From Cyanobacteria bacterium OH_PDB_112 (GTDB lineage Bacteria > Cyanobacteriota > Vampirovibrionia > Gastranaerophilales > CAJFVJ01): a stretch of 16,203 nt of DNA. Location: NCBI GenBank assembly GCA_023457295.1, contig JAEWLZ010000210.1, forward strand, positions 1 through 16,203. The letters are read 5' to 3'. The stretch's first letter is position 1. Every line of letters starts with the position of its first letter. A program made the position numbers and the translations under genes. Below, in pieces: positions 1-7,888 of the stretch. The notes below the pieces were generated by a model, which did not search any database, was not told where the DNA came from, and was given only the letters and a program-made list of their open reading frames with translations.

Positions 1-319
1 AGTGTATGGTGTAGCCACTTTTTACAGCCAATTCAGCTTAGATCCAAAAGGAAAATACGAAATTAAAGTTTGCGACGGAACAGCATGCCACGTTAGAGGT
101 TCAATGCCTGTTTTGAACGCTCTTAAAGGAAAATTAAACCTCACTGAAGGAAAATTCACAACAGAAGATATGTTATTTTCTGTTGAAACCGTTAGTTGTC
201 TTGGTGCTTGCGGGCTTGCTCCCGTTGTTGTAATAAACGAAAAAGTTTATCCTCAAATGACGCCTGATGCAATGAAGGTAGTTATAGACGCTCTAATAAA
301 AGAAGAGAGGGGAGAATAA
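1..319 (+). CDS. hydC: NuoE-like [2Fe-2S] subunit of NAD-linked [FeFe] hydrogenase (HydC/HndA type), 5' partial
   Basis: This is the C-terminal part of a thioredoxin-like [2Fe-2S] protein; the reading frame is open to the left edge. The visible part begins with the family's VYGVATFYSQF segment, which in full-length NuoE/HydC proteins follows an N-terminal helical domain of about 50 residues. The GTG at position 2 is therefore internal and the true start lies outside the window. Cluster ligands are visible as CDGTAC (C-x4-C) and CLGAC (C-x3-C). The protein should pass electrons within a soluble cytoplasmic complex with the flavoprotein HydB and the hydrogenase HydA, whose genes follow 2 and 3 nt apart, so the three are surely co-transcribed. 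A respiratory complex I origin is unlikely because an [FeFe] hydrogenase rather than nuoG follows. Confidence 0.93.
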   Translation, partial: VYGVATFYSQFSLDPKGKYEIKVCDGTACHVRGSMPVLNALKGKLNLTEGKFTTEDMLFSVETVSCLGACGLAPVVVINEKVYPQMTPDAMKVVIDALIKEERGE

Positions 320-321
320 CA

Positions 322-2172
322 ATGACAACACAACAAACTATTATAAAAGCTAAACAAGAAGAAGCTCAAAAAGCTATTACAGCACAAGGAACAAGGGTTT
401 TAGTCTGTGCAGGTACAGGTTGCGTAGCAAACGGTTCTTTGGAAGTTATAGAAAAATTAAAAAAAGAAGGAATGAATGTAAAAACTCTTCAATCAGATAA
501 AATGACTGTTGTTCCGACAGGATGTCACGGTTTTTGTGAGCAGGGAGTTTTGATTATTGTTCCTGAATTACATATTACTTATGTAAAAGTAAAAAAAGAA
601 GATGTGGAAGAAATCATCGAAAGTCTTAAAACTGGTATTCCTGTTGAAAGACTTCTTTATACAGATCCTAAAACAGGCGAAAAAATCAAAAAAAATGATG
701 ATATTAATTTCTATGCAAAACAATCTAGAACATCTCTTTGCAATTGCGGAAAAATCGATCCCGAAAATATCGATGATTCTATTGCAATAAGAGGTTATGA
801 GGCTTTAGAAAAAGTTCTTACAACCATGAAACCTGAAGATGTAATTAAGGAAGTAATGGAATCAGGTCTTCGCGGCAGAGGCGGCGGCGGCTTCCCAACA
901 GGTCGCAAATGGATGTTTACAGCAGCAGCTCAATCTGAGAAAAAATATGTTGTATGTAACGGTGACGAAGGTGACCCGGGTGCATTCATGGATAGAAGTA
1001 TTATGGAAGGTGACCCGCACAAACTTCTTGAAGGCATGGCAATTGCAGCATACGCGATTGGTTCTGATGAATCTTATATTTATGTAAGAGCGGAATACCC
1101 TCTTGCTATAAAACGTCTAAGGGTTGCTATTGAACAAGCTGAAAAAGCTAATCTGCTCGGCAAAAATATTTTGGGAACAGATTTTAGTTTCAAAGTTAAA
1201 ATCAAAGAAGGTGCAGGGGCTTTCGTTTGCGGTGAAGAAACAGCTCTTATCGCATCAATCGAAGGCGAACGCGGAATGCCTAGACCAAAACCTCCATTCC
1301 CTGCAAACAAAGGGCTTTTTGGCAAACCTACGCTTATCAATAACGTAGAAACTTTTGCAAATGTTCCTTTAATTTTGCTTAACGGAGCCGGATGGTTTAG
1401 TGCAATGGGTACAGAAACTTCAAAAGGCACAAAAACTTTTGCTTTAACAGGCGAAGTTAATAATACAGGTCTTATCGAAGTTCCTATGGGAACAACTCTT
1501 CGTGAGATTGTTTTTGATATCGGTGGTGGAATCCGCAATGGTAAAAAATTCAAAGCCGTTCAAATCGGCGGTCCTTCAGGCGGATGTTTGACAGAAGAAC
1601 ACCTTGACCTTTCAATGGATTACGATTCATTGATAAAAGCAGGAGCTATGGTTGGTTCAGGCGGTCTTGTTGTAACCAACGAAGACACTTGTATCGTTGA
1701 ACTTGCAAGATTCTTTATGAACTTCACACAAAACGAGTCTTGCGGAAAATGCGTTCCTTGCCGTGAAGGTACAAAAAACATGTTGAAAATTTTAACAGAT
1801 ATCACACAAGGCAAAGCTACAATGGAAGACCTTGATTTATTGCAAGAATTGGCGCTTGCTGTAAAAGACGGTTCGCTTTGCGGACTTGGTAAAACAGCTC
1901 CAAATCCTGTATTATCAACGTTAAAATACTTCTACGATGAATATGTAGCTCATATTAAAGACAAAAAATGTCCGGCAGGCGTTTGCACAGCTCTAAAAAC
2001 TATCACAATTGAAGAAGAGCTTTGCAAAGGTTGCACAAAATGTGCAAGACAATGTCCTGTGGGAGCAATTTCCGGTGAAGTTAAAACAGCTCACAAAATT
2101 GATCAATCAAAATGTATTAAATGCGGCGTTTGCGTAGCTGCTTGCCCATTCAAAGCTATCAAGGAGATATAA
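322..2172 (+). CDS. hydB: NuoF-like NADH/FMN flavoprotein subunit of bifurcating-type [FeFe] hydrogenase (HydB/HndC)
   Basis: This 616-residue flavoprotein oxidises or reduces NAD(H) at an FMN site and feeds Fe-S clusters of the hydrogenase complex. Domains in order are an N-terminal thioredoxin-like [2Fe-2S] domain (C29, C34, C68, C72), the NuoF core with the FMN loop GLRGRGGGGFPTGRKW (182-197) and NADH loop NGDEGDPGAF (213-222), an SLBB-type segment, and a [4Fe-4S] site (C474, C477, C480, C520). A C-terminal 2x[4Fe-4S] ferredoxin domain follows (C568/C571/C574/C578 and C598/C601/C604/C608). Respiratory NuoF (about 430 residues) lacks both end domains, so this architecture matches HydB of Thermotoga-type and HndC of Desulfovibrio-type enzymes. 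Start ATG 322 has a strong AGAGGGGAG site overlapping the hydC stop. Electron bifurcation with ferredoxin is known for close homologues but is inferred here. Confidence 0.96.
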   Translation: MTTQQTIIKAKQEEAQKAITAQGTRVLVCAGTGCVANGSLEVIEKLKKEGMNVKTLQSDKMTVVPTGCHGFCEQGVLIIVPELHITYVKVKKEDVEEIIESLKTGIPVERLLYTDPKTGEKIKKNDDINFYAKQSRTSLCNCGKIDPENIDDSIAIRGYEALEKVLTTMKPEDVIKEVMESGLRGRGGGGFPTGRKWMFTAAAQSEKKYVVCNGDEGDPGAFMDRSIMEGDPHKLLEGMAIAAYAIGSDESYIYVRAEYPLAIKRLRVAIEQAEKANLLGKNILGTDFSFKVKIKEGAGAFVCGEETALIASIEGERGMPRPKPPFPANKGLFGKPTLINNVETFANVPLILLNGAGWFSAMGTETSKGTKTFALTGEVNNTGLIEVPMGTTLREIVFDIGGGIRNGKKFKAVQIGGPSGGCLTEEHLDLSMDYDSLIKAGAMVGSGGLVVTNEDTCIVELARFFMNFTQNESCGKCVPCREGTKNMLKILTDITQGKATMEDLDLLQELALAVKDGSLCGLGKTAPNPVLSTLKYFYDEYVAHIKDKKCPAGVCTALKTITIEEELCKGCTKCARQCPVGAISGEVKTAHKIDQSKCIKCGVCVAACPFKAIKEI

Positions 2173-2175
2173 TCA

Positions 2176-3939
2176 ATGACTAATATAGAAAATAAAAAAA
2201 CATTATTTATAGATGGGCAGGAAGTCGAATTTTCTGATGAAATAAATATTTTGGAAGTTATCAGAAAACAAGGGCTTAATGTTCCGACTTTTTGTTATAG
2301 GCCTGATTTGTCAATTTCAGGTGCCTGCCGTATGTGCGTAGTAGAAATCGAAGGACGTGGAATCCAGTCAAGCTGTACTATGCCTCCTGAACCAGGTTTG
2401 AAAATCCAGCTTAACTCAGCAAGAGTAAGAAGGGTTCGTAAAACTGTTTTGGAATTGCTTTTAGCTAACCATGACAGAGAATGTACAACTTGTGACCGTT
2501 CAGGAACTTGTACTCTTCAAGCTTTATCAGAAGAATACGGACTTCGCGAAATCAGATATGCAAAAAAAGAAGAAAAAGAATACTTGCCAATAGATAATTC
2601 AAACCCTTCTATCGTTCGTGACCCTAATAAATGTATTCTTTGCGGAGCTTGTGTTAGAGCTTGTAAAGAACACCAAGGTCATGCTGTATTGGGATTTGCT
2701 AATCGCGGTTATAAAACAGTAGTTGCTCCTATTGCAAGCAAAGAACTTAAAGATGTTGATTGTGTATTCTGCGGACAATGTTCAAATGTTTGCCCGACAG
2801 GTGCTTTAACAATCAAATCTGAAGTAGACAGATTATGGAGTCACATAAATAACCCTGAGAAAAAAGTTATCGTTCAAATAGCTCCTTCTGTAAGGGTTGG
2901 CCTTGGCGAAGCTTTCGGAATGAAACCAGGAGAAAATACTATAGGCAAAATAGTTGCGGCTTTGAAAAAAATCGGAGTTGACTTGGTATTTGATACTAAC
3001 TTTACGGCAGATTTGACAATTATGGAAGAAGCGACAGAATTTGTCAGTAGAGTAAAAAATGGCGGAGTACTTCCGATGTTTACTTCTTGCTGTCCTGCTT
3101 GGGTAAGATATCTTGAATTATCACATCCGGATATGTTAGAACACTTATCAACTTGCCGCTCACCTCAAGGTATGTTTGGACCTGTATTTAAGCATATCCT
3201 TCCTTTGCAAAAAGAAGGATACACAAAAGAAAATATAGTTTCTGTTTCAATAATGCCTTGTACAGCTAAAAAAGCTGAAAGTCTAAGAAGCGAACTTTCT
3301 CATGAAGGTATTGCTGATGTTGATTTTGTTTTGACAACACAAGAGCTGGCAAGACTAATAAAATCAGCAGGTATAGATTTCAGCAAACTTGAAGACGAAC
3401 TTCCTGATGCTCCATATGGAGAATATTCAGGAGCAGGCGTAATATTCGGTGCTTCAGGCGGTGTAGCAGAAGCGGCAGCTAGAACAGCTTATGAAGTTGT
3501 TACAGGTAAAACTCTTGAAAATCCTGATATGAAAGAATTCCGCGGACTTCAAAAACACAAGGAAATTTCTTTAGACTTAAACGGACTTAATGTTAAAGTA
3601 AGAGTAGTAAATACTCTTGCGGAAGCAGAAAAGTCAATTCAGGAAATAAAAGAAGGTAAAGCCGACTTCCAATTGCTTGAAGTTATGGCTTGTCCTGGCG
3701 GTTGTATAAACGGCGGCGGACAGCCAATGAGCTGCAATGACAGTACAATTAAACTAAGACGGGCTGAAGGATTGTACAAAAATGACTCTGAACTACCTAT
3801 CAGAAAGTCACATGAAAATCCTGACGTTCAGAGATTGTACGCAGATTATTTGGGAGCTCCGAATAGTCATAAAGCTCATGAACTTTTACATACTCATTAC
3901 AAAAACAGGTTTGAAGCATCTTATAAAAACCTGAAATAG
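2176..3939 (+). CDS. hydA: [FeFe] hydrogenase catalytic subunit (HydA/HndD type)
   Basis: This 587-residue catalytic subunit interconverts protons and H2 at the H-cluster. N-terminal electron-relay domains are a [2Fe-2S] ferredoxin fold (C40, C51, C54, C67), a His-Cys3 [4Fe-4S] site (H99, C103, C106, C112) and two [4Fe-4S] motifs (C153/C156/C159/C163 and C196/C199/C202/C206). H-cluster signatures are all intact: L1 TSCCPAW (303-309, with C305 the likely proton-relay Cys and C306 a ligand), L2 MPCTAKK (C362), and L3 EVMACPGGCINGGGQP (C506, C510). A small-subunit-like C-terminal domain is fused at about 525-587. Length matches HndD (about 585) rather than Thermotoga HydA, which carries an extra C-terminal [2Fe-2S] domain. 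The AAGGAG ribosome site lies inside the last codons of hydB. No HydEFG maturase gene is in the window. Confidence 0.97.
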   Translation: MTNIENKKTLFIDGQEVEFSDEINILEVIRKQGLNVPTFCYRPDLSISGACRMCVVEIEGRGIQSSCTMPPEPGLKIQLNSARVRRVRKTVLELLLANHDRECTTCDRSGTCTLQALSEEYGLREIRYAKKEEKEYLPIDNSNPSIVRDPNKCILCGACVRACKEHQGHAVLGFANRGYKTVVAPIASKELKDVDCVFCGQCSNVCPTGALTIKSEVDRLWSHINNPEKKVIVQIAPSVRVGLGEAFGMKPGENTIGKIVAALKKIGVDLVFDTNFTADLTIMEEATEFVSRVKNGGVLPMFTSCCPAWVRYLELSHPDMLEHLSTCRSPQGMFGPVFKHILPLQKEGYTKENIVSVSIMPCTAKKAESLRSELSHEGIADVDFVLTTQELARLIKSAGIDFSKLEDELPDAPYGEYSGAGVIFGASGGVAEAAARTAYEVVTGKTLENPDMKEFRGLQKHKEISLDLNGLNVKVRVVNTLAEAEKSIQEIKEGKADFQLLEVMACPGGCINGGGQPMSCNDSTIKLRRAEGLYKNDSELPIRKSHENPDVQRLYADYLGAPNSHKAHELLHTHYKNRFEASYKNLK

Positions 3940-3965
3940 AGATTTTGGGTTATGCCCATATCTTT

Positions 3966-4007
3966 AGCGAAAAATTTTATTAGAAATTTCTAATAAAGTT
4001 TTTCGCT
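3966..4007 (+). terminator. 42-nt palindromic hairpin between hydA and rex (possible terminator or operator)
   Basis: Positions 3966-3986 and 3987-4007 are inverted copies matching at 20 of 21 pairs; the only mismatch (3975/3998) is a U-G wobble in a plus-strand RNA. The hairpin starts 27 nt after the hydA stop. The outer arms are AGCGAAAAA and TTTTTCGCT, so the inner AT stem is followed by GTTTTT, which could serve as a short U-tract; the full stem is followed by A residues. It may end or slow hydrogenase transcription before rex, protect the hydA 3' end, or act as a protein-binding palindrome. It does not fit the known Rex half-site and spacing well. Confidence 0.55.
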
Positions 4008-4031
4008 TAAAAAATCGACAGGTAATTCAAA

Positions 4032-4655
4032 ATGAAGGAAAAAAAATTAAATATACCTACACTCAAGAGATTACCGCTATATTATAATATTGCAGTAAGA
4101 GCATTGGAGAATGGTGAAAAATACATTTCCAGTGCTTTTATGGCAGAAAAACTTGACATAGATTCTACTCAGGTAAGAAAAGATATTGCGGCAATAGGAT
4201 ATGTAGGCAAGCCTAAAGTAGGCTTTGATACTAAAGAATTTAGTTCACATTTAGAAAATTTTCTAGGATTTGATAAAGAACGAAAAATTATTTTAATAGG
4301 CGCGGGTAATCTTGGGAATGCTCTTGCTAAATATAACGGCTTTTCGCAATACGGATTAAAAATTCAAGCTATTTTTGATACGGACCCTAAAAAAATAGGG
4401 ACAAAAATTGCAGATAAAGATGTTATTTCTATGGAAAAAATAGGTGAATATATAAAAGAACACAATATAAAAATAGCAGTTATCACCATCCCGGAACATT
4501 ATGCGCAAGAAACAGCAGACGAAATCGTTCAGCATGGAATAAAAGCTATTTGGAATTTTGCTCCGGTTAACCTTGATTTGCCGAAAGAAGTTCTTTGTTG
4601 GAATCAAGACCTTGCAGCAAGCTTTATAACTTTCGTTCAGCTCTTAAAAATGTAA
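4032..4655 (+). CDS. rex: Redox-sensing transcriptional repressor Rex
   Basis: This 207-residue cytoplasmic DNA-binding protein is the usual size for Rex, which binds operators when NADH/NAD+ is low and releases them when NADH rises. The N-terminal winged helix (about 8-75) carries the family segment STQVRKDIAAIGYVG. A Rossmann NAD(H) domain follows, with LIGAGNLGNAL (88-98), an acidic residue at the end of beta-2 (D116 in AIFDTD), and the typical ITIPEHYAQ and IWNFAPVNLDLP segments; a C-terminal helix ends the protein. It lies 92 nt after hydA in the same direction, consistent with Rex controlling NADH-linked fermentation genes in many anaerobes. The ribosome site is weak (AGGT, about 8 nt upstream), suggesting low translation. 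The hydrogenase promoter is outside the window, so the regulatory link is an inference. Confidence 0.94.
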   Translation: MKEKKLNIPTLKRLPLYYNIAVRALENGEKYISSAFMAEKLDIDSTQVRKDIAAIGYVGKPKVGFDTKEFSSHLENFLGFDKERKIILIGAGNLGNALAKYNGFSQYGLKIQAIFDTDPKKIGTKIADKDVISMEKIGEYIKEHNIKIAVITIPEHYAQETADEIVQHGIKAIWNFAPVNLDLPKEVLCWNQDLAASFITFVQLLKM

Positions 4656-4696
4656 AGAATTATATATTTATTCCGTTAGGGGTGTCAATTTTATTT

Positions 4697-4725
4697 TTCA
4701 CATGTTTTAATTAGTAGTGTAAAGT
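4697..4725 (+). promoter_or_regulatory. Possible sigma70-type promoter for the first small-protein gene
   Basis: TTCACA (4697-4702) and TAAAGT (4720-4725) are separated by 17 nt. This would start transcription near 4732, only about 11 nt before the ATG, so the leader would be just the ribosome site. The match is moderate and AT-rich sequence gives many such matches. Confidence 0.3.
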
Positions 4726-4742
4726 AAAATTTGGAGAAAGTT

Positions 4743-5018
4743 ATGTCATTTGTAATGAACGCATTAGCCAGCTATCAAGCGGTTTTAGGCTTAAATAATG
4801 CAAATTACGCGACAATGCAAAACAACCAGAACAGAATGGCGTTAGCCAGATCTGCATCTCCTAGTTTCGCAGGAAGTCAAGCACTTCTAAATCAAGATAA
4901 ACGTATGGAAATGCAAAATGCCTCAAATGGATTTATGGCAAAAGCATATCAAGTACAGCTTGATTCTATGGAAGCTGCTAAAAAAAGACAAGTTGAAGGT
5001 TTCAACTACTTCGCGTAA
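4743..5018 (+). CDS. Small uncharacterised protein, paralogue A (91 aa)
   Basis: I do not recognise this family. It is a 91-residue soluble-looking protein beginning MSFVMNALASYQAVLGLNN, rich in Asn, Gln, Ala and Met, with no Cys or Trp, no signal peptide and no membrane segment; it looks mostly helical. It clearly resembles the next gene: both share M-x-F-x2-NA-x3-YQ-x2-L near the start, a QxNQxR(M/L) motif, a QDxR motif, LDS(M/L)E and a C-terminal GF-x2-F. I chose ATG 4743 because GGAGAAAG lies 6 nt upstream; an in-frame TTG at 4731 precedes that site and is rejected. The gene has its own terminator just after it, so it is probably a single-gene unit. Confidence 0.82.
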   Translation: MSFVMNALASYQAVLGLNNANYATMQNNQNRMALARSASPSFAGSQALLNQDKRMEMQNASNGFMAKAYQVQLDSMEAAKKRQVEGFNYFA

Positions 5019-5035
5019 GGGCATTCTTCAAAGTT

Positions 5036-5077
5036 AAAAAAAGCACAGATTTTTTTGTAAAGATTTGTGCTTTTTTT
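5036..5077 (+). terminator. Intrinsic terminator after small-protein gene A
   Basis: Arms 5036-5050 (A7 then GCACAGAT) and 5063-5077 (ATTTGTGC then T7) pair along 15 bp with one G-U wobble and a 12-nt loop, starting 18 nt after the stop at 5018. The T7 run makes it a canonical rho-independent terminator on the plus strand; the A7 on the other arm could let it work in both directions. Confidence 0.88.
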
Positions 5078-5145
5078 GTTTTTAAAAGACATTTTTCCTG
5101 AGGTTTTTGTTTTTATTACTTTAAGAGATAAAAGAGGAGATATTT

Positions 5146-5448
5146 ATGGGCTTTGCTTTAAACGCATTTAAAAAATATCAGGATACCTTAATAAATAATG
5201 ATTCTGTATATAATGGTCAACAAATTAATCAATCCAGACTTAATTTGGGAAAATCCGGAGAAACTCAAAGTGCAGGACTTGCAAGACAAGATAATCGATT
5301 ATCCTTAGCGCTTGCAGGCGATAGTTTGAATTATCGAGCTACTTCAACAGAACTTGATTCTTTAGAAAACAAGAAAAGAAATCCTGAAAACGATCATGAT
5401 TTAGACGGATTTCGTTCTTTCGGGCAAAACATGGATCAAATAGGCTAA
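5146..5448 (+). CDS. Small uncharacterised protein, paralogue B (100 aa)
   Basis: This 100-residue unrecognised protein begins MGFALNAFKKYQDTLINNDS and is a diverged paralogue of the gene at 4743-5018, with the shared residues spread along the whole length. It is more polar than paralogue A (Asp, Asn, Lys, Glu towards the C terminus) and adds a tail of about 12 residues (QNMDQIG at the end). There is no Cys, Trp, signal peptide or membrane segment. The start is well supported by AGAGGAGAT upstream of ATG 5146. It stops 1 nt before the end of the convergent priA gene with no terminator in between. Conservation of a tandem pair with different tails suggests related but distinct roles; none can be assigned. 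Confidence 0.82.
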   Translation: MGFALNAFKKYQDTLINNDSVYNGQQINQSRLNLGKSGETQSAGLARQDNRLSLALAGDSLNYRATSTELDSLENKKRNPENDHDLDGFRSFGQNMDQIG

Positions 5449-5449
5449 A

Positions 5450-7864
5450 TTAAAGCATATCAGCAGGATCAATATCAACAACAAGTTTGATATCATCAGG
5501 CATAATTATCTTGTTAATAAATCCTGTTAAGAAAAAATGCCCCTTGTCGCCAAGACGGTTTTTGATAATAATTTGAAACCGATATTCGTCTTTAAGTCTT
5601 GAAATAACACAAGGCGCAGGACCTAAAACTTCCAAAAACTCCGAAGTTCCCTGTTTTTCAATTATAGTTTTAAGCCTTAGCACAATTTCTTGAGCAAGTT
5701 TTTCTGCTCGGAATTCATTATGAGATGACGCAACAAGGCGAATTATTTGGCTAAAAGGCGGATAAGCGAGTTCTTCACGTGCTTCCATTTCATTTTTGTA
5801 AAACATCTCATAGTCCTGATTTTGGGCATTTTGAAGAGCATAAAAATCAGGAGAATATGTCTGAAAATAAACTTTTCCCGCAAAATCCCCACGTCCTGCA
5901 CGTCCCGCAACCTGAGTAAGAAGCTGAAATCCTCGCTCAGAAGCACGATAATCAGGTAAATTAAAAGAACTATCTGCCGACAAAACTCCTACAAGAGTAA
6001 CATTAGGATTATCCAGACCTTTTGCAATCATCTGCGTCCCCACAAGAATATCAATTTTACCTTCATTAAAATCTTTAAGAATCTCTATATGAAGATTTTT
6101 TCTCGTTAAGACATCACTATCGAGCCTTGCAACACGAGCATCAGGGAATATTTTAATGACTTCTTCTTCGACTCTTTGAGTCCCAAGACCCGATGATGCC
6201 ATAGAATCAAATCCGCAATCAGGGCAAATATCCGGCATATATGTTTCATAATTACAATAATGGCATCGCAAAGTATCTGTAGTTTTATGTCTTATTAAAG
6301 GAATTGAGCATTTTTTGCACTCCGCCACATAACCACAAGCAGGGCAATGCACAACTGTCGAAAATCCACGCCTGTTTATAAGCAAAATAGTTTGTTTTTT
6401 ATTCGCCAAATTTGATTCTATTTCTTTTTTTAAAGACCGTGAAAAAATTGAACGATTTTTATTTGCCATTTCAACACGCATATCAATAACATGCACATCC
6501 GCCAAAGCCGCATTACCGAAACGTTCTTTCAATTGCAACACCATGCCGGAATTCATTGCCTGATAAAAAGTTGTCACATCAGGAGTTGCGCTTCCCAAAA
6601 CAAATGTTGAACCAATTCTTTTGGCTCGCTCCTGAGCCAAAAATTTTGCATTATAACGAGGAGCTGGTGAAGTTTGCTTATAACCTGAATCATGCTCTTC
6701 ATCAATTATAATAAGTCCAATATCACGAAGCGGAGCAAAAATAGCAGATCGAGCGCCCGCGAGAATTTTTATTTCATTACGTCGAAGTTTTTCCCAAACA
6801 TCATATCTTTCCCCGTCAGAAATCGAGCTGTGCCATATAGCTACGCCTTCTGAACCGAAACGACGCGCAATTCTTTCTGTAAGCATAGAAGCAACGGCTA
6901 TTTCAGGGGCTAAGAACAAAACATTTTTGCCTTTATCCAATACTTCTTTCATAGCCTTAAAATAAACTTCTGTTTTACCTGAACCCGTTATACCATAAAG
7001 AAAAATAGGGGATGTCGAACCTTTATCAATTGCTTCCTTAATTTTTTTAAAAGCAAAATCTTGCTCTTCTGACAATTTTGGGAAATTATCAGATTTTCCG
7101 TTCAAAAAAACTTTCAAAGGATCACGATAAACTTCTTCTTCTAAAATATCTATATAGCCAAGCTCTGCAAGTCTTTTAACAGTAGCGGAAGTCGTTTTTG
7201 CTTTTTCCAAAAAATCTTTCATTAAAGGCGGCGCCGAATATTCTTGCAAAACATCCAAAACTGCTTTATGTCTTTTGTTTTGAGTATCAGAATTCTTTAA
7301 TACAAGTTTTTTTTCAAATTGAGTTGAGGAACTTTTTTGCTCCAAAATATTCTCAACTTCAACAACACCTGCAACACGAAGCTTTCTAAATGCTTCATAA
7401 AATTTACTTGATGTTAATTTTGATTTTTTTTGCAAAACAGATACAGGCATTTCTTTTTTTTCACGCAATAAATCTACTATTGATGATTTGCCATCAAAAT
7501 CATCCTTCAAAAGTCTTGCGATTCTTTTAGACTGAGCAAAAAATTTCATAGGCACAGCACAGGCAAGAACCGCCTGAAAATCACAACAATAATACTCACT
7601 GACCCAATTTAAAAAATGCAGATATTCAATATCAAAAATCGGCTCAATATCTAAAATTTCAGTAATGCTTTTTGCTTTGATTCCTTCGGGTAAATAATCA
7701 GAAAAACCCACCACAAAAGCATTTATAATCCCCTGCGTACCAAAAGGCACCAAAACAGGCTGCCCGATTTTGATTACGTCTTGAAATTCTTCAGGAATAA
7801 GATAACTGAACGTCCTCGTCCCGATTTTAGCAATATTTACAAGTACCTGCGCATATTTATTCAT
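5450..7864 (-). CDS. priA: Primosomal protein N', replication restart helicase PriA
   Basis: This 804-residue 3'-5' DNA helicase reloads the replication machinery at collapsed forks. An N-terminal DNA-binding region begins MNKYAQVLVNIAKIGTRTFSY. The helicase core has Walker A GITGSGKTE (about 291-299), the PriA-type block ILAGARSAIFAPL, Walker B DEEH (about 388-391), GSATPD, and the late motif QVAGRAGRGD. Eight cysteines of the zinc-binding insertion are present as CxxC-x5-CxxC and CxxC-x9-CxxC (about 507-550). Length is above E. coli PriA (732) because of a longer linker around 110-250. ATG 7864 is preceded directly by an in-frame GTG, so the start could be 7867; neither has a good ribosome site, which fits translational coupling to the transglycosylase gene ending 24 nt upstream. 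Confidence 0.95.
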   Translation of the reverse strand: MNKYAQVLVNIAKIGTRTFSYLIPEEFQDVIKIGQPVLVPFGTQGIINAFVVGFSDYLPEGIKAKSITEILDIEPIFDIEYLHFLNWVSEYYCCDFQAVLACAVPMKFFAQSKRIARLLKDDFDGKSSIVDLLREKKEMPVSVLQKKSKLTSSKFYEAFRKLRVAGVVEVENILEQKSSSTQFEKKLVLKNSDTQNKRHKAVLDVLQEYSAPPLMKDFLEKAKTTSATVKRLAELGYIDILEEEVYRDPLKVFLNGKSDNFPKLSEEQDFAFKKIKEAIDKGSTSPIFLYGITGSGKTEVYFKAMKEVLDKGKNVLFLAPEIAVASMLTERIARRFGSEGVAIWHSSISDGERYDVWEKLRRNEIKILAGARSAIFAPLRDIGLIIIDEEHDSGYKQTSPAPRYNAKFLAQERAKRIGSTFVLGSATPDVTTFYQAMNSGMVLQLKERFGNAALADVHVIDMRVEMANKNRSIFSRSLKKEIESNLANKKQTILLINRRGFSTVVHCPACGYVAECKKCSIPLIRHKTTDTLRCHYCNYETYMPDICPDCGFDSMASSGLGTQRVEEEVIKIFPDARVARLDSDVLTRKNLHIEILKDFNEGKIDILVGTQMIAKGLDNPNVTLVGVLSADSSFNLPDYRASERGFQLLTQVAGRAGRGDFAGKVYFQTYSPDFYALQNAQNQDYEMFYKNEMEAREELAYPPFSQIIRLVASSHNEFRAEKLAQEIVLRLKTIIEKQGTSEFLEVLGPAPCVISRLKDEYRFQIIIKNRLGDKGHFFLTGFINKIIMPDDIKLVVDIDPADML

Positions 7865-7888
7865 CACAAGTATATTTTACATCAACAA

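Noticed and set aside
2..4. GTG as the start of hydC
   Set aside because: It lies inside the conserved VYGVATFYSQF segment and the N-terminal domain would be missing; the gene is cut by the window edge.
1080..1553. 157-codon open frame on the minus strand
   Set aside because: It lies wholly antisense to hydB, whose motifs are intact across the region, and it has no ribosome site or recognisable protein pattern.
3976..3997. Core of the hydA-rex palindrome as a Rex operator
   Set aside because: Known Rex sites read TTGTTAA or TTGTGAA, 4 nt, then the inverse; here the half-sites (TTATTAG) and their 6-nt spacing do not fit, so this was not called.
4731..4742. Upstream TTG as start of small-protein gene A
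   Set aside because: It lies before the GGAGAAAG ribosome site, which fits the ATG at 4743, and the paralogue aligns from that ATG.
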